Assembly: GCF_026000115.1 (NCBI RefSeq) | Contig: NZ_AP026867.1 | Coordinates: 1,457,501-1,521,500, forward strand | Reading direction: 5' to 3' | DNA from: Aureispira anguillae | GTDB lineage: Bacteria > Bacteroidota > Bacteroidia > Chitinophagales > Saprospiraceae | Length of the DNA stretch: 64,000 nt | Shown: piece by piece, positions 49,501 to 59,350 of the stretch | Position numbering within the stretch: position 1 is the first letter of the stretch | How the letters are laid out: each line of letters begins with the position of its first letter | Translations under genes and position numbers: made by a program | The notes under the pieces: generated by a model | The model's input: only the letters and a program-made list of their open reading frames with translations | What the model was told of the DNA's origin: nothing | Databases searched by the model: none

Positions 49501-52500
49501 GATGAAGATGGTCAAAGCTCGGAGCGAGACTGGAGAGAGGCGCTAGATACGGATCAAGATGGTGTGATGGATATCGTAGATTTGGATGACGATAACGATG
49601 GAATTTTGGATGTGGATGAAATGGATTGTAGTGGTTTTTCTCTTGATTTGTCTTCGCTCTCTAATGGTACACCAAATATAGTGAATCAATCGATTAATTC
49701 TTTGGTGAACTTTAGTGCTACAATAAATGGTAATTCAACAAATATTAGTGTGCCTGCGGGGAATGGTTTAAGTGAGTTATCGATGGGTGTCACAACAACA
49801 TTAGGTGCAGCAAGGACAGAGTTTATGGAATATAAATTTACATTTAACTATCCTGTCAATATTCGGTTCGAGCAAGGAAACGCAAATGGGTGGTTTGATG
49901 ATCAAGAAGAGTGGAATATTACAACGTCTTCAAGTACATGGAATGTGACAACTCCAGTCATTACGCATAGTGCTGTGATTGGTAGTCCTGCTGCTGAGTT
50001 ACAAAATATAGTGGGAAATGGTACCTCTGATGTTACATTTGTTCCAAATGTATCAGGAGGTCATGTTCCTATAGGGACTTCTGAATGGGAGATTACAGGA
50101 AATGGCATTAGAGCGTTTACCATTAATTTTATGGAGTCGTTAACAAATGTTTCGTCAGGACTTGGTCAGAAATCTGTTATTCGAATCTCTATTCCTTGTT
50201 TACCAAGAGATACGGATTTAGACGGTATACCGAACCATCTAGACCTAGATTCAGACAACGACGGCATAGCAGATATAGTAGAAGCAGGAGGAGTGGATAC
50301 AAATGGCGATGGCGTAGTAGATAATTATACGGATACGGATAACGATGGTCTAAGCGATGAATACGATGTAGACAATGGGGGAACTGCGATAGCGAATAGT
50401 GATAGTGATGGCGATGGCATCTTGGATGTCTTAGATTTGGATTCGGATAACGATGGAATACCAGATGTGGTAGAAGCAGGCGGCACGGATGAAAATGGAG
50501 ACGGTCTAGCAGATAACTTTGCCGATACCGATGGCGATGGTTTTAACGATGTGGTAGATGGCGATGTCGGAAACGATGGGACAGCAGAAAATAGCAGTGA
50601 TGCTTTGATCTTGACAGGAGCAGATACGGATAATGATGGCGCTCCTGATTCTTATTCCTCAGGAGATGCAGATGGAGATGGTGTACCCAATCATTTAGAT
50701 TTGGATGGCGATAACGATGGCATTCCAGATGTGGTAGAAGCAGGAGGCACCGATGCAGATGGAGATGGTCTAGCAGATAACTTTGCCGATACCGATGGCG
50801 ATGGTTTTAACGATGTGGTAGATGGCGATGTAGGGAATGATGGTACGGCAGAGAATATAGCAGATGTTTTGGTTTTAACAGGAGCTGATACCAATGGAGA
50901 TGGTGCCCCAGATACTTATGCAAGAGGAGATTTGGATGGAGATGGTATTCTAAATCAATTTGATTTGGATGCGGACAACGATGGTATTTTAGATGTAGAG
51001 GAAGCAGGCGGAATAGATGCCAATAGAGATGGAATAGCGGATGGTTTTGTGGATACCGACGGAGATGGTTTTAACGATGGCGTAGATGGCGATGTCGGGA
51101 ACGATGGCACGGCAGAGAATACAGCAAATGCAATGACTGTAACAGGAGCAGATGGAAATGGAGATGGAAGACCAGATACTTATCCAAACGATAACCAAGA
51201 TGGAGACAACAATTACAACTTCTTGGATATAGATGCGGACAACGATGGAATCGTAGACAATACAGAAGGACAAGCAACGGCTTCTTACCTTGCCCCAGCA
51301 GGGACAGATGCAGATGGAGATGGGATAGACGATGCTTACGACAATGACGATGCAAACTTTGGTGGAGCAGGTTCAGGAATTGTACCCAATAATGCGGATG
51401 GAGTAGACAATCCCGATTATTTGGACTTGGATAGTGATAATGATGGTTTATTAGATAATCTAGAGGGGCACGATACGAATGGAGATGGTCTAGTAGATGG
51501 CACAGATAGTCCAAATGCGAATACAGGTTTATCAGGAGGAGCAACAGATGCGGATGGAGACGGCTTGTTGGATGGTTATGATAACAATACAGCAAGTACG
51601 GATGCCACCAATACCAATTTGAATCCCAATAGTCATCCAGATGCAACCAATGGGGTAACGATAGAGCGGGATTGGCGAGAAGGAAATACAACTTATGCAG
51701 CGAATGACATCAATACGACACCAATTAATGAGACGGCAAGTGGTAATGTCTTAACCAACGATTGGGATCATGAAAACAATACGCAAGTATTGACAGGTAA
51801 CATAACAATAGATACAGATGGAGATGGCGTACCAGAAACAGCCAATGGATTGGGAACAGGAGTGACGGTAGGAGGAGTAAATGAAGATGGGACAGCTAAT
51901 AACAATGCAGGCACTTTGACGCAAAATTCAGATGGGACGTATACATTTGTCCCCACAGCAAATTTTGTAGGAGAGGTACGCTATAGTTATCAAGTATGTG
52001 ATAACGGGAGTCCTCAAGCTTGTGAGGAAGCATTGGTAACAATAGATGTAGAGCCCTTGCCAACCACTGATAATGGAGAATTGGCACTGGCACCAGATGC
52101 GAATGTCACCTATGACGATTTAGCCGTAAGTGGTCAAGTTTTGTCGAATGACAACGATCCAGATGGGGATAACATCACTGTAACAGGGACAATCAATATA
52201 GACACAGATGGAGATGGAGTAGTAGATGGTACAGTAGGATTGGGAGTAGGAACAACCATAGCGGGAGTGGATCAAAATGGAGCAGCAGTGACCAATGCAG
52301 GCACCTTGACGCAAAATGCGGATGGAAGTTATACCTTTGATCCTGTAGCAGGTTTTGTAGGAGAGGTTGTTTATGAGTATACGGCTTGTGATGATGGCGT
52401 GCCTATGAGCTGTGAAACAACAACGGTGACAATACATGTATTACCATCAGTGTACAACAGTACAAATGCAATCGATGATGAGGAGTTTTTAGACAAAGGG

Positions 52501-53829
52501 ACGACCTTAACGGCAAATGTGTTGGACAACGATAGTGATGTAGAAGGAGATAGCCAAATCGGAGGGGTAAGTTTGGTGAGTGGAGCAAGCCAAGGTACGG
52601 TGACTTTAAATCCAGATGGGAGTTATACGTATAGCCCAACCGATCCCAATTTTAGTGGGAATGATGAGTTTGTGTATAGCATCTGTGATGATGGAACGCC
52701 GAAAGCATGTGATACCGCAACGGTTTATCTGACGATCTTGGATGTTAATAAGGACTATGGAGATGCGCCAGCAGCCTACGGAGTAGCCTACCATAGAGCA
52801 ATAAGAGATGGAAATGCGGATAATGTACTGGATGGTGGAACAGATGTTTGGTTGGGTAGCAATACCGATTTTGAAAATACAAGTTCAGCTTTGGGGACAG
52901 ATAATTTTGACGATGGAATTAGTTTTGGAACAGGGTCTGGAGCGTTTCCAACATCTGTGTTGGCAAATCAGGTATTCAATTTAGATATTACCGTGAACTC
53001 GGCAGTGGCAGATAATGTATTTTATGGTTTGTGGATCGATTGGAATGCCGATGGGATTTACGATGACTTTTACAATGGTTCGGTAGCGACAGCGAGTCCA
53101 ACAACAACAACGGTTGCCGTAACAGTTCCAGCTACCTATCAGAGTACTCAAACGGTAAACGTACGTTTAAGAGCCGATGACGATGCTTTTGCTGTGGGAG
53201 ATTTTTCAGGAGGAAGAACGAATGGTGAGGTAGAGGATTATCAAGCCCTAATCGTAGATTTGCCCGTCGAATTATTAACTTTTACAGCTAAATTAAAAGG
53301 AAAGAATATAGGACAATTGAATTGGGCAACAGCAACGGAGCTAAATAATGCAGGTTATGAAGTAGAACAGGCTTTGCCAACAACAGGAGTGCCCGTCTTT
53401 AATCCGATTGGTTATGTAGAAGGAGCAGGAACGACCATTCAGGCTCAACATTATCAGTATGAAGTGCCGAATTTAGTAGCAGGGGTCCATTATTTCCGCT
53501 TGAAACAAGTAGATTTTGATGGAACGTATGCTTATTCAAATATTCGTGCACTGAATGTAGAAGCGCCATTGGTACAAAAGCTATTCCCAACGCTTTTGCA
53601 GGAAGGACGTAGTACCGTTTATATCCAATTGGCAAAAGACGATGATTACAAAATAGAAATCCTAACAGCGTTGGGGCAAGTGGTAGAGGAACGTCGTATA
53701 AGCCTTCAAGCAAGTGCTTATTATGAAATGGAAGTTGATCTGGCTCGTTATGCGTCAGGGGTGTATTGGGTTCGTGTAAGCAATGGTCTTAGTGCTTATA
53801 CTAAAAAAATACGGATAAATTATGAATAG
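46510..53829 (+). CDS. Giant TSP3-repeat T9SS surface protein, paralogue 2
   Basis: 2439 residues. Signal peptide 1-30 ([12 protein letters not shown]). Two copies of an approximately 205-residue domain open the protein (TLDWSDFK...[10 protein letters not shown]...VGISDF and TIDWSDFK...[10 protein letters not shown]...VGISDF), each followed by DxDxDG repeats. Then come a domain shared with paralogue 1 (CxGxx..NLWNDDG..), TSP3 array A' (675-1040), a unique domain (about 1040-1235, [14 protein letters not shown]...), TSP3 array B', three cadherin-like domains, a GEVED domain and a T9SS tail ending RINYE. From codon about 1234 to the end it is nearly identical to the preceding gene, base for base. 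It lacks the glycine-rich region and N-terminal domain of paralogue 1. Probably another Ca-stiffened adhesin presenting different domains on the same stalk. Confidence 0.92.
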   Translation: MGVFLQFKQQWLTACMILLLLGQGLFSFAQCAGTLTSTLDWSDFKVAPLTGENAYFTIASNISNGGLAVNYNVTDLYGISDNRSSSIISSTFGGVNDQYILYQNANNVSEQSQHCFQFNQAIDFTVTLTDIDSIDGSYQDSIVILGYNNGTLVDITPADVSFNASFVSFNDATNSFVGLNNVGSSSSDGNVTITFPSPITEFCVIYRNGAGVVSNPGNQLVGISDFAMTFADNDCDGIGDAGDLDADNDGIADVNEQSCIANQDTIDWSDFKGALVSGQTNYYQIATPVTTNDGNGLVASMYNPFNISEASGRNGSISSGTFGGISDQYFMYHDNTSQEQMAIHCFKLSDTLSNLTFTLTDIDVNDLSNPSTNSWLDSIVVMGYQFGKPVDITIADVSFNASFVDFDDATNSFSGLQSVASTSSDANVTITFPEGVNEICIKYGHGLAVQADPGANIVGISDFTFTKNDCNLDTDGDGVPNHLDLDSDNDGIPDLVEVGGVDTNGDGVVDAIVDVDGDGLTDGYDSNSNTLNTASTVGDCSGTVVGYNHNVALAVATIDAVDDPVVTFCLEGDYGNGSTEMIEVYGEDAVLIASFTKHSSNNPAYGDCGSPAVCFKVTIPLASWNLWNDDGSVSMRFTPTADVNFCTDYSCLGTVSVEYMTPNANNTALVLKDADNDGVPNHLDLDGDNDGIPDVVEAGGTDADGDGLADNFADIDGDGFNDVVDGDVGNDGTAENTANATTVTGADTNGDGAPDSYPNDDLDGDGILNQFDLDADNDGILDVEEAGGIDANRDGIADGFVDTDGDGFNDAVDGDVGNDGTAENTANATTVTGADGNGDGRPDTYPNDNTDGDSNYNFLDIDADNDGIVDNTEGQATASYLAPAGTDADGDGIDDAYDNDDATFGGAGSGIVPNNADGVDNPDYLDLDSDNDGELDGLEGHDTNGDGLVDGTDSPNANTGLSGGTTDTDGDGLLDGYDNNTASTDATNTNLNPNSHPDEDGQSSERDWREALDTDQDGVMDIVDLDDDNDGILDVDEMDCSGFSLDLSSLSNGTPNIVNQSINSLVNFSATINGNSTNISVPAGNGLSELSMGVTTTLGAARTEFMEYKFTFNYPVNIRFEQGNANGWFDDQEEWNITTSSSTWNVTTPVITHSAVIGSPAAELQNIVGNGTSDVTFVPNVSGGHVPIGTSEWEITGNGIRAFTINFMESLTNVSSGLGQKSVIRISIPCLPRDTDLDGIPNHLDLDSDNDGIADIVEAGGVDTNGDGVVDNYTDTDNDGLSDEYDVDNGGTAIANSDSDGDGILDVLDLDSDNDGIPDVVEAGGTDENGDGLADNFADTDGDGFNDVVDGDVGNDGTAENSSDALILTGADTDNDGAPDSYSSGDADGDGVPNHLDLDGDNDGIPDVVEAGGTDADGDGLADNFADTDGDGFNDVVDGDVGNDGTAENIADVLVLTGADTNGDGAPDTYARGDLDGDGILNQFDLDADNDGILDVEEAGGIDANRDGIADGFVDTDGDGFNDGVDGDVGNDGTAENTANAMTVTGADGNGDGRPDTYPNDNQDGDNNYNFLDIDADNDGIVDNTEGQATASYLAPAGTDADGDGIDDAYDNDDANFGGAGSGIVPNNADGVDNPDYLDLDSDNDGLLDNLEGHDTNGDGLVDGTDSPNANTGLSGGATDADGDGLLDGYDNNTASTDATNTNLNPNSHPDATNGVTIERDWREGNTTYAANDINTTPINETASGNVLTNDWDHENNTQVLTGNITIDTDGDGVPETANGLGTGVTVGGVNEDGTANNNAGTLTQNSDGTYTFVPTANFVGEVRYSYQVCDNGSPQACEEALVTIDVEPLPTTDNGELALAPDANVTYDDLAVSGQVLSNDNDPDGDNITVTGTINIDTDGDGVVDGTVGLGVGTTIAGVDQNGAAVTNAGTLTQNADGSYTFDPVAGFVGEVVYEYTACDDGVPMSCETTTVTIHVLPSVYNSTNAIDDEEFLDKGTTLTANVLDNDSDVEGDSQIGGVSLVSGASQGTVTLNPDGSYTYSPTDPNFSGNDEFVYSICDDGTPKACDTATVYLTILDVNKDYGDAPAAYGVAYHRAIRDGNADNVLDGGTDVWLGSNTDFENTSSALGTDNFDDGISFGTGSGAFPTSVLANQVFNLDITVNSAVADNVFYGLWIDWNADGIYDDFYNGSVATASPTTTTVAVTVPATYQSTQTVNVRLRADDDAFAVGDFSGGRTNGEVEDYQALIVDLPVELLTFTAKLKGKNIGQLNWATATELNNAGYEVEQALPTTGVPVFNPIGYVEGAGTTIQAQHYQYEVPNLVAGVHYFRLKQVDFDGTYAYSNIRALNVEAPLVQKLFPTLLQEGRSTVYIQLAKDDDYKIEILTALGQVVEERRISLQASAYYEMEVDLARYASGVYWVRVSNGLSAYTKKIRINYE
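48541..49500 (+). repeat. TSP3 array A' (paralogue 2, copy 1)
   Basis: Repeated at 50680-51639 with a constant offset of 2139 bases (713 codons), checked at GGTGTACCCAATC and ATAACAATACAGCAAG. It shares third-codon differences with array A of paralogue 1 (CCTATCCCAATGATAATACA) rather than with its own neighbour B'. Confidence 0.85.
50209..53829 (+). repeat. 3.6 kb scaffold repeat, copy 2 (includes TSP3 array B')
   Basis: Partner of 42252-45872 at +7957 bases, ending exactly at the stop codon. Non-homologous sequence begins immediately after both stops and immediately before both starts of the block. Confidence 0.9.
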
Positions 53830-53866
53830 TTTATTAACCATTCTAAAATAAAATTGTAGCAAAGAA

Positions 53867-53908
53867 ACAGGACAAACTCTAATTAGGGATTGTCCTGTAT
53901 TTGTTTTA
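53867..53908 (+). terminator. Probable terminator after paralogue 2
   Basis: Stem ACAGGACAA (53867-53875) with TTGTCCTGT (53890-53898), loop 14 bases, followed by a moderately T-rich stretch. No similarity to the terminator of paralogue 1. Confidence 0.65.
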
Positions 53909-54386
53909 GGAGGGGGGGGAGATGCTTCGCCTTGGGAATCGATCTGAAATCATTTGAATATGTATTGTTCTTTTTATTATATTGAAATGCTTTTTTTTAT
54001 AAAACTCAAGATAAAAGTGGGGGAATGTGTGTTTTTTTTACGTTTAAAATACTATCTTCTGTCCTTGTAATGAAGTATCGCTAATGATGCCACTTTATTA
54101 CTAAACATTACTCCGTTGAAAAATCGTATTCGATTATTACATTAGTGCTACGCAGTTGATTATTAAAACGATGAATTTTTGCTGTTCAAAGTATTAGTTA
54201 TTTGGTAATCAATCGAATACAAGATGTTTTTTTGCTTTTTTACAAAAAAAGCAAAAAACTATCTCACGAGTGTAACGAGCTAATTAACGAAGTATTAACT
54301 AAAAAAATCAATGCTTGAACTCAACCTATTAATTGTTGAGCGCAAAGAAATAGTACTAGTAACCCCACAATTAAAAATATAAGACG
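53909..54386. other. Intergenic with inverted repeats and an A/T hairpin
   Basis: About 480 bases. It holds a spaced inverted repeat (GTATTCGATTATTAC at 54126-54140 with GGTAATCAATCGAATAC at 54204-54220), a T6GCT6/A6GCA6 hairpin at about 54226-54258, and CTCACGAG...CGAGC at 54263-54280, which resembles the repeat element at 60955. No ORF seen. Confidence 0.5.
54226..54258. terminator. T-rich/A-rich hairpin, possibly bidirectional terminator
   Basis: A TTTTTTGCTTTTTT arm pairs with AAAAAAGCAAAAAA across a short loop. The stem contains only one G:C and one C:G pair, so it is weak as a terminator; it could instead be a bent-DNA or protein-binding site. Confidence 0.35.
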
Positions 54387-54806
54387 ATGGAATGTAAGAC
54401 CAAAGAAATAACGGTAACCCTTATACAAGATCAGATTGTAAAAACAGCGGTTAATGAAAATATTACAGAGTTAACCTTAGAAGGAGTAGACGAGGTTATT
54501 GCCGCAACCAATAAGGTTTATTTATCCAATGATAAACCTAAAGTTGCGCTCATTTGTGCGCCTTCATTTTATATAAAAAAGGATGTATTAAAAGGTTATG
54601 CTGCCAATAGGGAAGTTGAGGCTTTGGCTGTTGCTATTGTAACGCCTTCTTTTGGTTCTCAAATCATGGGAAATTTATTGCTGACACTCCGAGGGAGAGT
54701 TTTGGCTTTGAGTAATGATAAAATTGAACCGTCTAAAGTTTTTAGGGATGAAAAAAAAGCAATCAAGTGGTTGTTAGGGCATCTTGGAGTAGCAGAAGAA
54801 CGTTAA
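54387..54806 (+). CDS. Small STAS/SpoIIAA-like protein of unknown function
   Basis: 139 residues with no signal peptide. The pattern (strand ITVTLIQDQIVKTAV, helix EVIAATNKVYLS, strand KVALICAPSFYIKKDVLKGYA, helix REVEALAVAIVTPSFGSQIMG, then KAIKWLLGHL) is the alternating alpha/beta layout of SpoIIAA/STAS-like domain proteins, which are common as single-domain proteins in Bacteroidota and end in the W-L-L segment. No phosphorylatable DS(S/T) motif is obvious. The downstream secreted PEP-synthase-like gene begins 1 base after its stop, so the two are translationally linked. Function is not known. Confidence 0.7.
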   Translation: MECKTKEITVTLIQDQIVKTAVNENITELTLEGVDEVIAATNKVYLSNDKPKVALICAPSFYIKKDVLKGYAANREVEALAVAIVTPSFGSQIMGNLLLTLRGRVLALSNDKIEPSKVFRDEKKAIKWLLGHLGVAEER

Positions 54807-54807
54807 A

Positions 54808-56841
54808 ATGAGAATAAATTCTTACCGTAGATCTATGAAAAAAGATAGCTTTTTAATTCATTGCTTTTTTATTAGCCTCTTTTTTTGTGGTAAAATTTTG
54901 GCTCAAAATGAGTATAACGCAAAGGATTATCAGTTTATTTCTTATGATAAAATTCCTACTTGGAAAGTAATTGTAGCAGATTGGGATCAATCAGAACCTT
55001 CTGTCCACCTATTTGATACAGAGCGATACAAGGGACATGGCAATTATGTTTGTTATGGAATGAAAACAGGACTTAGGTTTCCTCAATTTAAGGAGTTGGT
55101 AAGGCATCCTAGCCATCGTGTTTATTTACCTGTTTTTTTGTATGATTTAAGAAAGATGCCTATGGTGATTGAGGGAGAAACATATACTTGGGCGGTTCGA
55201 TTAGAGCATTATGATTATACCGATGATCCTTATTCTATGGAGCAAACTTTTGTTCGTTTGATGAAAACCATGGAAAAATACATTAGAAAGCAGGCAGGTA
55301 ATATAGGAAGGGGAATTGCCCTATTAGCAAGTTCCTCAGCAGCCTTGCCAAATAAAACAATTCGTAAAGGATTAGAACAGCAAGGATACCAAACAATGGC
55401 ATTGTATGAATTAATTGCTGCCTTGGAAAAGTCCCCCCAAGAAGCAATAACTCCAACAAAAAATAAAGAACAATCATTTGCTGCCAAATTATTAAATACA
55501 GGAATAGCTGTTGGTTATCTTAAATGGATAAAAACAGGGGAGGAAAATAAGGTGACCAGCAATTTTAAAAATATCTTACTTTACGAAAGCCTTCCTTATC
55601 GTGTCCCAATTGCGAATGGAATTATTACAATAGAACCACAGACACCACTTTCTCATATTAATTTATTAGCAAAAAATAGAGGAACAATAAACGCTTATTT
55701 GCAGGCTAAATTGCCACAAGATTTTTTGCAAAAATATGGCAATAAATTGGTGAAAATCATCGCTAAAAAAGAAAATGGAAAGGATGCTTTGGAGATCGAA
55801 TTAATTTCAGAACGAGAGGCACAAGAACACTGGAAAAACCAACGCAAATTAAGGGTCAAGATTCCTAAGCCTGATTTGTCAGTAGCTTCTTTTTCGCACT
55901 TTGAATTAGGGGCTCGTACGGTACAAACCGTAAATTGCATTGGGGCAAAGGCTGCCAATTATGCTTGGCTACAGCATGAATTACCTGAATATACTCGTCC
56001 TGGTTTTGCCATCCCTTTTTATTTTTATTTCAAAACGGTTAAAAGCTGTGGAGCAGATCAGTTAATTGAATCCTTATTAAAGGATCAGTTCAAACTTTCT
56101 TCGAAAGCGCTTAACAAAAGGTTAGAAAGTATACGAAATAGAATTTTAACGGCAAGTCTAGATGAACGCATTTATAGAGAATTAGAATTGATTGGCGAAA
56201 AATATTACAAAGGAAAGCGTGTGCGTCTTCGAAGCTCTACTAATTGTGAAGATTTGGCAGATTTTAATGGTGCAGGTTTGTATGTTTCTAAGGGCTTTCA
56301 ACAAGGTTGTGAACGAAAAGTTGTACAAGAAAAAATTTTGAAGGTCTATGCTTCTTTATGGCTTTCAAGAGCCTTTGAAGAACGTGCTTTTTTTGGAATC
56401 GATCATAGACAGGCAGCGATGGCTATTTTAATCAATGAGGCTTTTCCTCAAGAATATGCCAATGGTGTTGCCTTAACCATTCCGAATCCAACAGGAACGC
56501 CAAGTATTCATATTAATACTCAATATGGAGAGGTTTCTGTGACCAACCCTAAAGATGCTAGCCGCCCAGAAATTATTTATTTTAGACAGTTGGATAGTAA
56601 GTGGTATGTGACCGAATCTAAATCTTCTTTGCAGAATATTTTTGTGGATAATCCACTACTCACACCACTTGTTCGGCAATTGCAAAAGGCTTGTGCAGAG
56701 ATAGACGCTTCTCTGCGCAAAAAACTTATCAATCCAGAAAATTATGGGGTTGATGTAGAGTTCAAAATTATGAAAAAAGGTGCTGTTTTTAAGCTCTATA
56801 TCAAACAAGCAAGGTTGTTAAATACAGTCTTACCCGAATGA
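54808..56841 (+). CDS. Exported PEP/pyruvate-binding (PPDK N-like) protein
   Basis: 677 residues from 54808. The second ATG at 54835 (MKKDSFLIHCFFISLFFCGKILAQ) gives a cleaner signal peptide and may be the true start. About residues 270-300 hold TPLSHINLLAKNRGT with H283, matching the phosphohistidine loop of PEP-utilising mobile domains. From about 385 onward lies the PEP/pyruvate-binding ATP-grasp domain (GAKAANYAWLQ, PGFAIPFYFY, VRLRSSTNCEDLADFNGAGLY with R473, R475 and S476-S477, then GVDVEFKI). The order (mobile domain first, ATP-grasp second) is reversed relative to PEP synthase, and the PEP-binding TIM barrel is absent. Export of an ATP-grasp protein is unusual. The substrate is unknown; PEP synthesis itself is unlikely. 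Confidence 0.85.
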   Translation: MRINSYRRSMKKDSFLIHCFFISLFFCGKILAQNEYNAKDYQFISYDKIPTWKVIVADWDQSEPSVHLFDTERYKGHGNYVCYGMKTGLRFPQFKELVRHPSHRVYLPVFLYDLRKMPMVIEGETYTWAVRLEHYDYTDDPYSMEQTFVRLMKTMEKYIRKQAGNIGRGIALLASSSAALPNKTIRKGLEQQGYQTMALYELIAALEKSPQEAITPTKNKEQSFAAKLLNTGIAVGYLKWIKTGEENKVTSNFKNILLYESLPYRVPIANGIITIEPQTPLSHINLLAKNRGTINAYLQAKLPQDFLQKYGNKLVKIIAKKENGKDALEIELISEREAQEHWKNQRKLRVKIPKPDLSVASFSHFELGARTVQTVNCIGAKAANYAWLQHELPEYTRPGFAIPFYFYFKTVKSCGADQLIESLLKDQFKLSSKALNKRLESIRNRILTASLDERIYRELELIGEKYYKGKRVRLRSSTNCEDLADFNGAGLYVSKGFQQGCERKVVQEKILKVYASLWLSRAFEERAFFGIDHRQAAMAILINEAFPQEYANGVALTIPNPTGTPSIHINTQYGEVSVTNPKDASRPEIIYFRQLDSKWYVTESKSSLQNIFVDNPLLTPLVRQLQKACAEIDASLRKKLINPENYGVDVEFKIMKKGAVFKLYIKQARLLNTVLPE

Positions 56842-57105
56842 TGTTCTATTCATAAAACATTCATTATTTAATGATTCAGTCTGCTAATTATTAAAAAAAA
56901 GAAAAAAATGATAGCGGAAAAATTGCTTAATGGAGAAGTTTTATTGATACAATAATGACCCACTGCCGAATGTCAATCAATTTAGACCAAATAATCAAAG
57001 AATATTAAATTTAAAATTCCTTATTTTGATTTGGTATTTAAGTTGCTTTTTTTTGAAAGCGTAAAATTACTAATTGCATTGGCATAAATTGTAAAAACAC
57101 ATAGC

Positions 57106-58260
57106 ATGAAACTGTTTTTTATAGGGATATTTTTGTTGAGTACTAACTTTTCTTTTGGAACCTCTATCCTAGGGGGTGGAATGATTGCATCAAAGGCTCA
57201 ATTGAACTTAGATTCTTTTCCGATTTGTTCAAAATTTGATAAGCAGGTAAAAATAGATACGAACCTATTCACCAATAAACAAAATAACAACATCGATTTT
57301 GTCATTGCTAAAAACGAATACCAGTTGGTTGGTTGGATAGATTTAAACAAAGATAACAAAGCCGATATTGTTGCTCATGAACCGAGTGCAGTTGGAACAA
57401 GTAATGAACAGTTTTTTACTTTTTTTATTAATTGTGGAAATGGTTATTATGCGCCAACATTGGTAGAATATGGGAGAAAATTTTACATCAAAAAAGACCT
57501 CACAAACCATTTTGATTGCCATCATATTATCTTAGAATCTTGGGATATAATAGGGGATGCTGGGGAAATGTCGGTCAACAAACATTTTTATACCTATTCT
57601 TTTGATGGAGAGCAGACCTTTAAAAGAATGTTTCCAGAGCTTGTTTTTGAAAACAAAGATCTTTTTATGGAAGAAATTCCAGGCGACTATATTTCTCCCA
57701 TTAGTGTTAATCAAAATTCTATTAAGGTTGATTTTATAAGGGTTCAACAAGAAGCAAATAGAATTGATATCGAATTAAAAAACCAAAAAATACTGAGCTT
57801 AGAATCTGTAAAACCGAATGAGATTATAGAGGGTAAAAGTCATTACAAATTGATTCAATATTATAAAAAAATAGACCATGTGCTTTTCCAAAAACAAGCG
57901 TGGGAGGCAGAGGAATATGTTTTAATATCTTTAGAAGATGGTTCTTTGACAAGGTTAAAGAATCGCCCGATTTTTTCTGAAAGCCAAGAAAAGTTTTGCA
58001 CCATTAAAAACCAAGAAAAAGGTCATACCATAGATAAAAAGTTGGCTTTATATTCCATTAAAAATAAAGCAATAACTCCTCCTGTTATCATAGATATAAA
58101 GGGAAGCTCTGGCACTTCTCCTAGAAATCGATCCAGAAAATTTTCGATAAAGTTAGTTGATTGGATTGGAGAATCAGGATTGCGCTGTATTCAAACCATT
58201 GACAATGGAATGCAGGATGTTGAACGGGAAGCTACTATTTGGCTAAAAAAAGATTTTTAG
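57106..58260 (+). CDS. Exported protein of unknown function
   Basis: 384 residues. Signal peptide 1-19 (FLLSTNFSFGTS). Near residues 76-90 is a VGWIDLNKDNKADIV segment, an FG-GAP/EF-hand-like calcium loop (D-x-N-x-D-x-x-A-D). The rest is mixed beta strands with no T9SS tail, lipobox or catalytic motif that I recognise. The gene is monocistronic and convergent with the S41 peptidase gene. Probably periplasmic. Family unknown. Confidence 0.75.
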   Translation: MKLFFIGIFLLSTNFSFGTSILGGGMIASKAQLNLDSFPICSKFDKQVKIDTNLFTNKQNNNIDFVIAKNEYQLVGWIDLNKDNKADIVAHEPSAVGTSNEQFFTFFINCGNGYYAPTLVEYGRKFYIKKDLTNHFDCHHIILESWDIIGDAGEMSVNKHFYTYSFDGEQTFKRMFPELVFENKDLFMEEIPGDYISPISVNQNSIKVDFIRVQQEANRIDIELKNQKILSLESVKPNEIIEGKSHYKLIQYYKKIDHVLFQKQAWEAEEYVLISLEDGSLTRLKNRPIFSESQEKFCTIKNQEKGHTIDKKLALYSIKNKAITPPVIIDIKGSSGTSPRNRSRKFSIKLVDWIGESGLRCIQTIDNGMQDVEREATIWLKKDF

Positions 58261-58267
58261 TAAATTG

Positions 58268-58300
58268 GGACAGATTCCATTTCTTATGGAATCTGTCCTT
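58268..58300. terminator. Hairpin between convergent genes
   Basis: A perfect 13 bp stem GGACAGATTCCAT (58268-58280) with 58286-58298 and a 5-base loop. The T tract is short on both sides, so termination may be partly Rho-dependent. Confidence 0.7.
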
Positions 58301-58314
58301 TGACGTTAATGGTA

Positions 58315-59346
58315 CTATAATAGTTCGATAATAGCTCGTTCAATTAGTTTATCCTCAGAGGTCGTTTCCCCGTAGGTGGGATCATTTTTAACAACAATTG
58401 AGGGAGTTATGCCTTCTTTAAAGTAGGAGGTTCCATCTGGAAATTCTGTTCTAGAATTTGTAATAGAAAAGGCCCAACCATTGGATAAATCTTTATGGGT
58501 AACATTACCTGAACAACCAAGAGAGCGGGACCCAATATGTACCAAATTATCTCTTTGCAGCATTGCTAGAAGAAACATCTCTCCACCACTACAAGTACAG
58601 CCGTTGGATAATAATGCTATTTTTACAGTTCTAAATCCAGAATCTCCTTGTGGTTCAACTTCCCATTCCTTTTTTATAAATGTTGAACCGTTGGGGTAGT
58701 ACTCATTCATATAAATGCTTTTCTTATTAAGGAACCGTTGGGCAATATACCTAGGAACATAATTGGTGCCACCCGCATAGGAACGCATATCTACGATTAA
58801 TGACTTTACGCCTTTCTTTTGGAGTTCTTGGACAATTGTATTAATCGCTAAAACCCCTTCTTCTACGCCTAAAGAACTTGTTCCTCCAACATTAGAATTG
58901 AACGAGTTGATATAGATATAACCGATGTCATTATGCGTTTTAACGGTACCGTAGGTATAAAAATGACCTTGCTTGATGATGTCTATTTCTTGAAATAAAG
59001 GGCGTTTTATTTCAAGGTTAAGCGGGGTCTTGACGGCGACATATACCTGTTTATCTAGCTGCTCTAAGGGATAAACATGGGGGTCTTTTAGTTCATTTAG
59101 TTGAACTTCTAATAAGATTTTAGCTAAGTTTTCTTGTGTTGGTTTTGCTGTTATTTCGCCTAAGTACTTTAACCTTAATTCTTCCATGGTAAATGGATGA
59201 AAATCACGGTAGGCATAATCCTTTTTTAAATATTCAAAAAATAAATTATAATCCGCTTCAACCGAATGATCTACTACAAAATCTTTATCACATGCACTAA
59301 ATAATACAAGTGATGATAGACCAAATATGCATAATATCTTTCTCAT
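58315..59346 (-). CDS. S41-family peptidase lipoprotein (C-terminal processing protease type)
   Basis: 343 residues. Lipoprotein signal LVLFSAC with C19 as the lipidated residue. N-terminal helical region (YNLFFEYLKKDYAYRDFHPF) typical of Bacteroidota S41 proteins, then the tail-specific protease core: DIGYIYINSF, KKGVKSLIVDMRSYAGGTN, and NGCTCSGGEMF with S253 as the nucleophile. It lacks a PDZ domain, which is common in this subgroup. A lysine partner may be K281 or a neighbour; I could not fix it. It probably trims envelope proteins from the periplasm. The outer-membrane-barrel gene lies 4 bases upstream in the same operon. Confidence 0.85.
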   Translation of the reverse strand: MRKILCIFGLSSLVLFSACDKDFVVDHSVEADYNLFFEYLKKDYAYRDFHPFTMEELRLKYLGEITAKPTQENLAKILLEVQLNELKDPHVYPLEQLDKQVYVAVKTPLNLEIKRPLFQEIDIIKQGHFYTYGTVKTHNDIGYIYINSFNSNVGGTSSLGVEEGVLAINTIVQELQKKGVKSLIVDMRSYAGGTNYVPRYIAQRFLNKKSIYMNEYYPNGSTFIKKEWEVEPQGDSGFRTVKIALLSNGCTCSGGEMFLLAMLQRDNLVHIGSRSLGCSGNVTHKDLSNGWAFSITNSRTEFPDGTSYFKEGITPSIVVKNDPTYGETTSEDKLIERAIIELL

Positions 59347-59350
59347 TATT

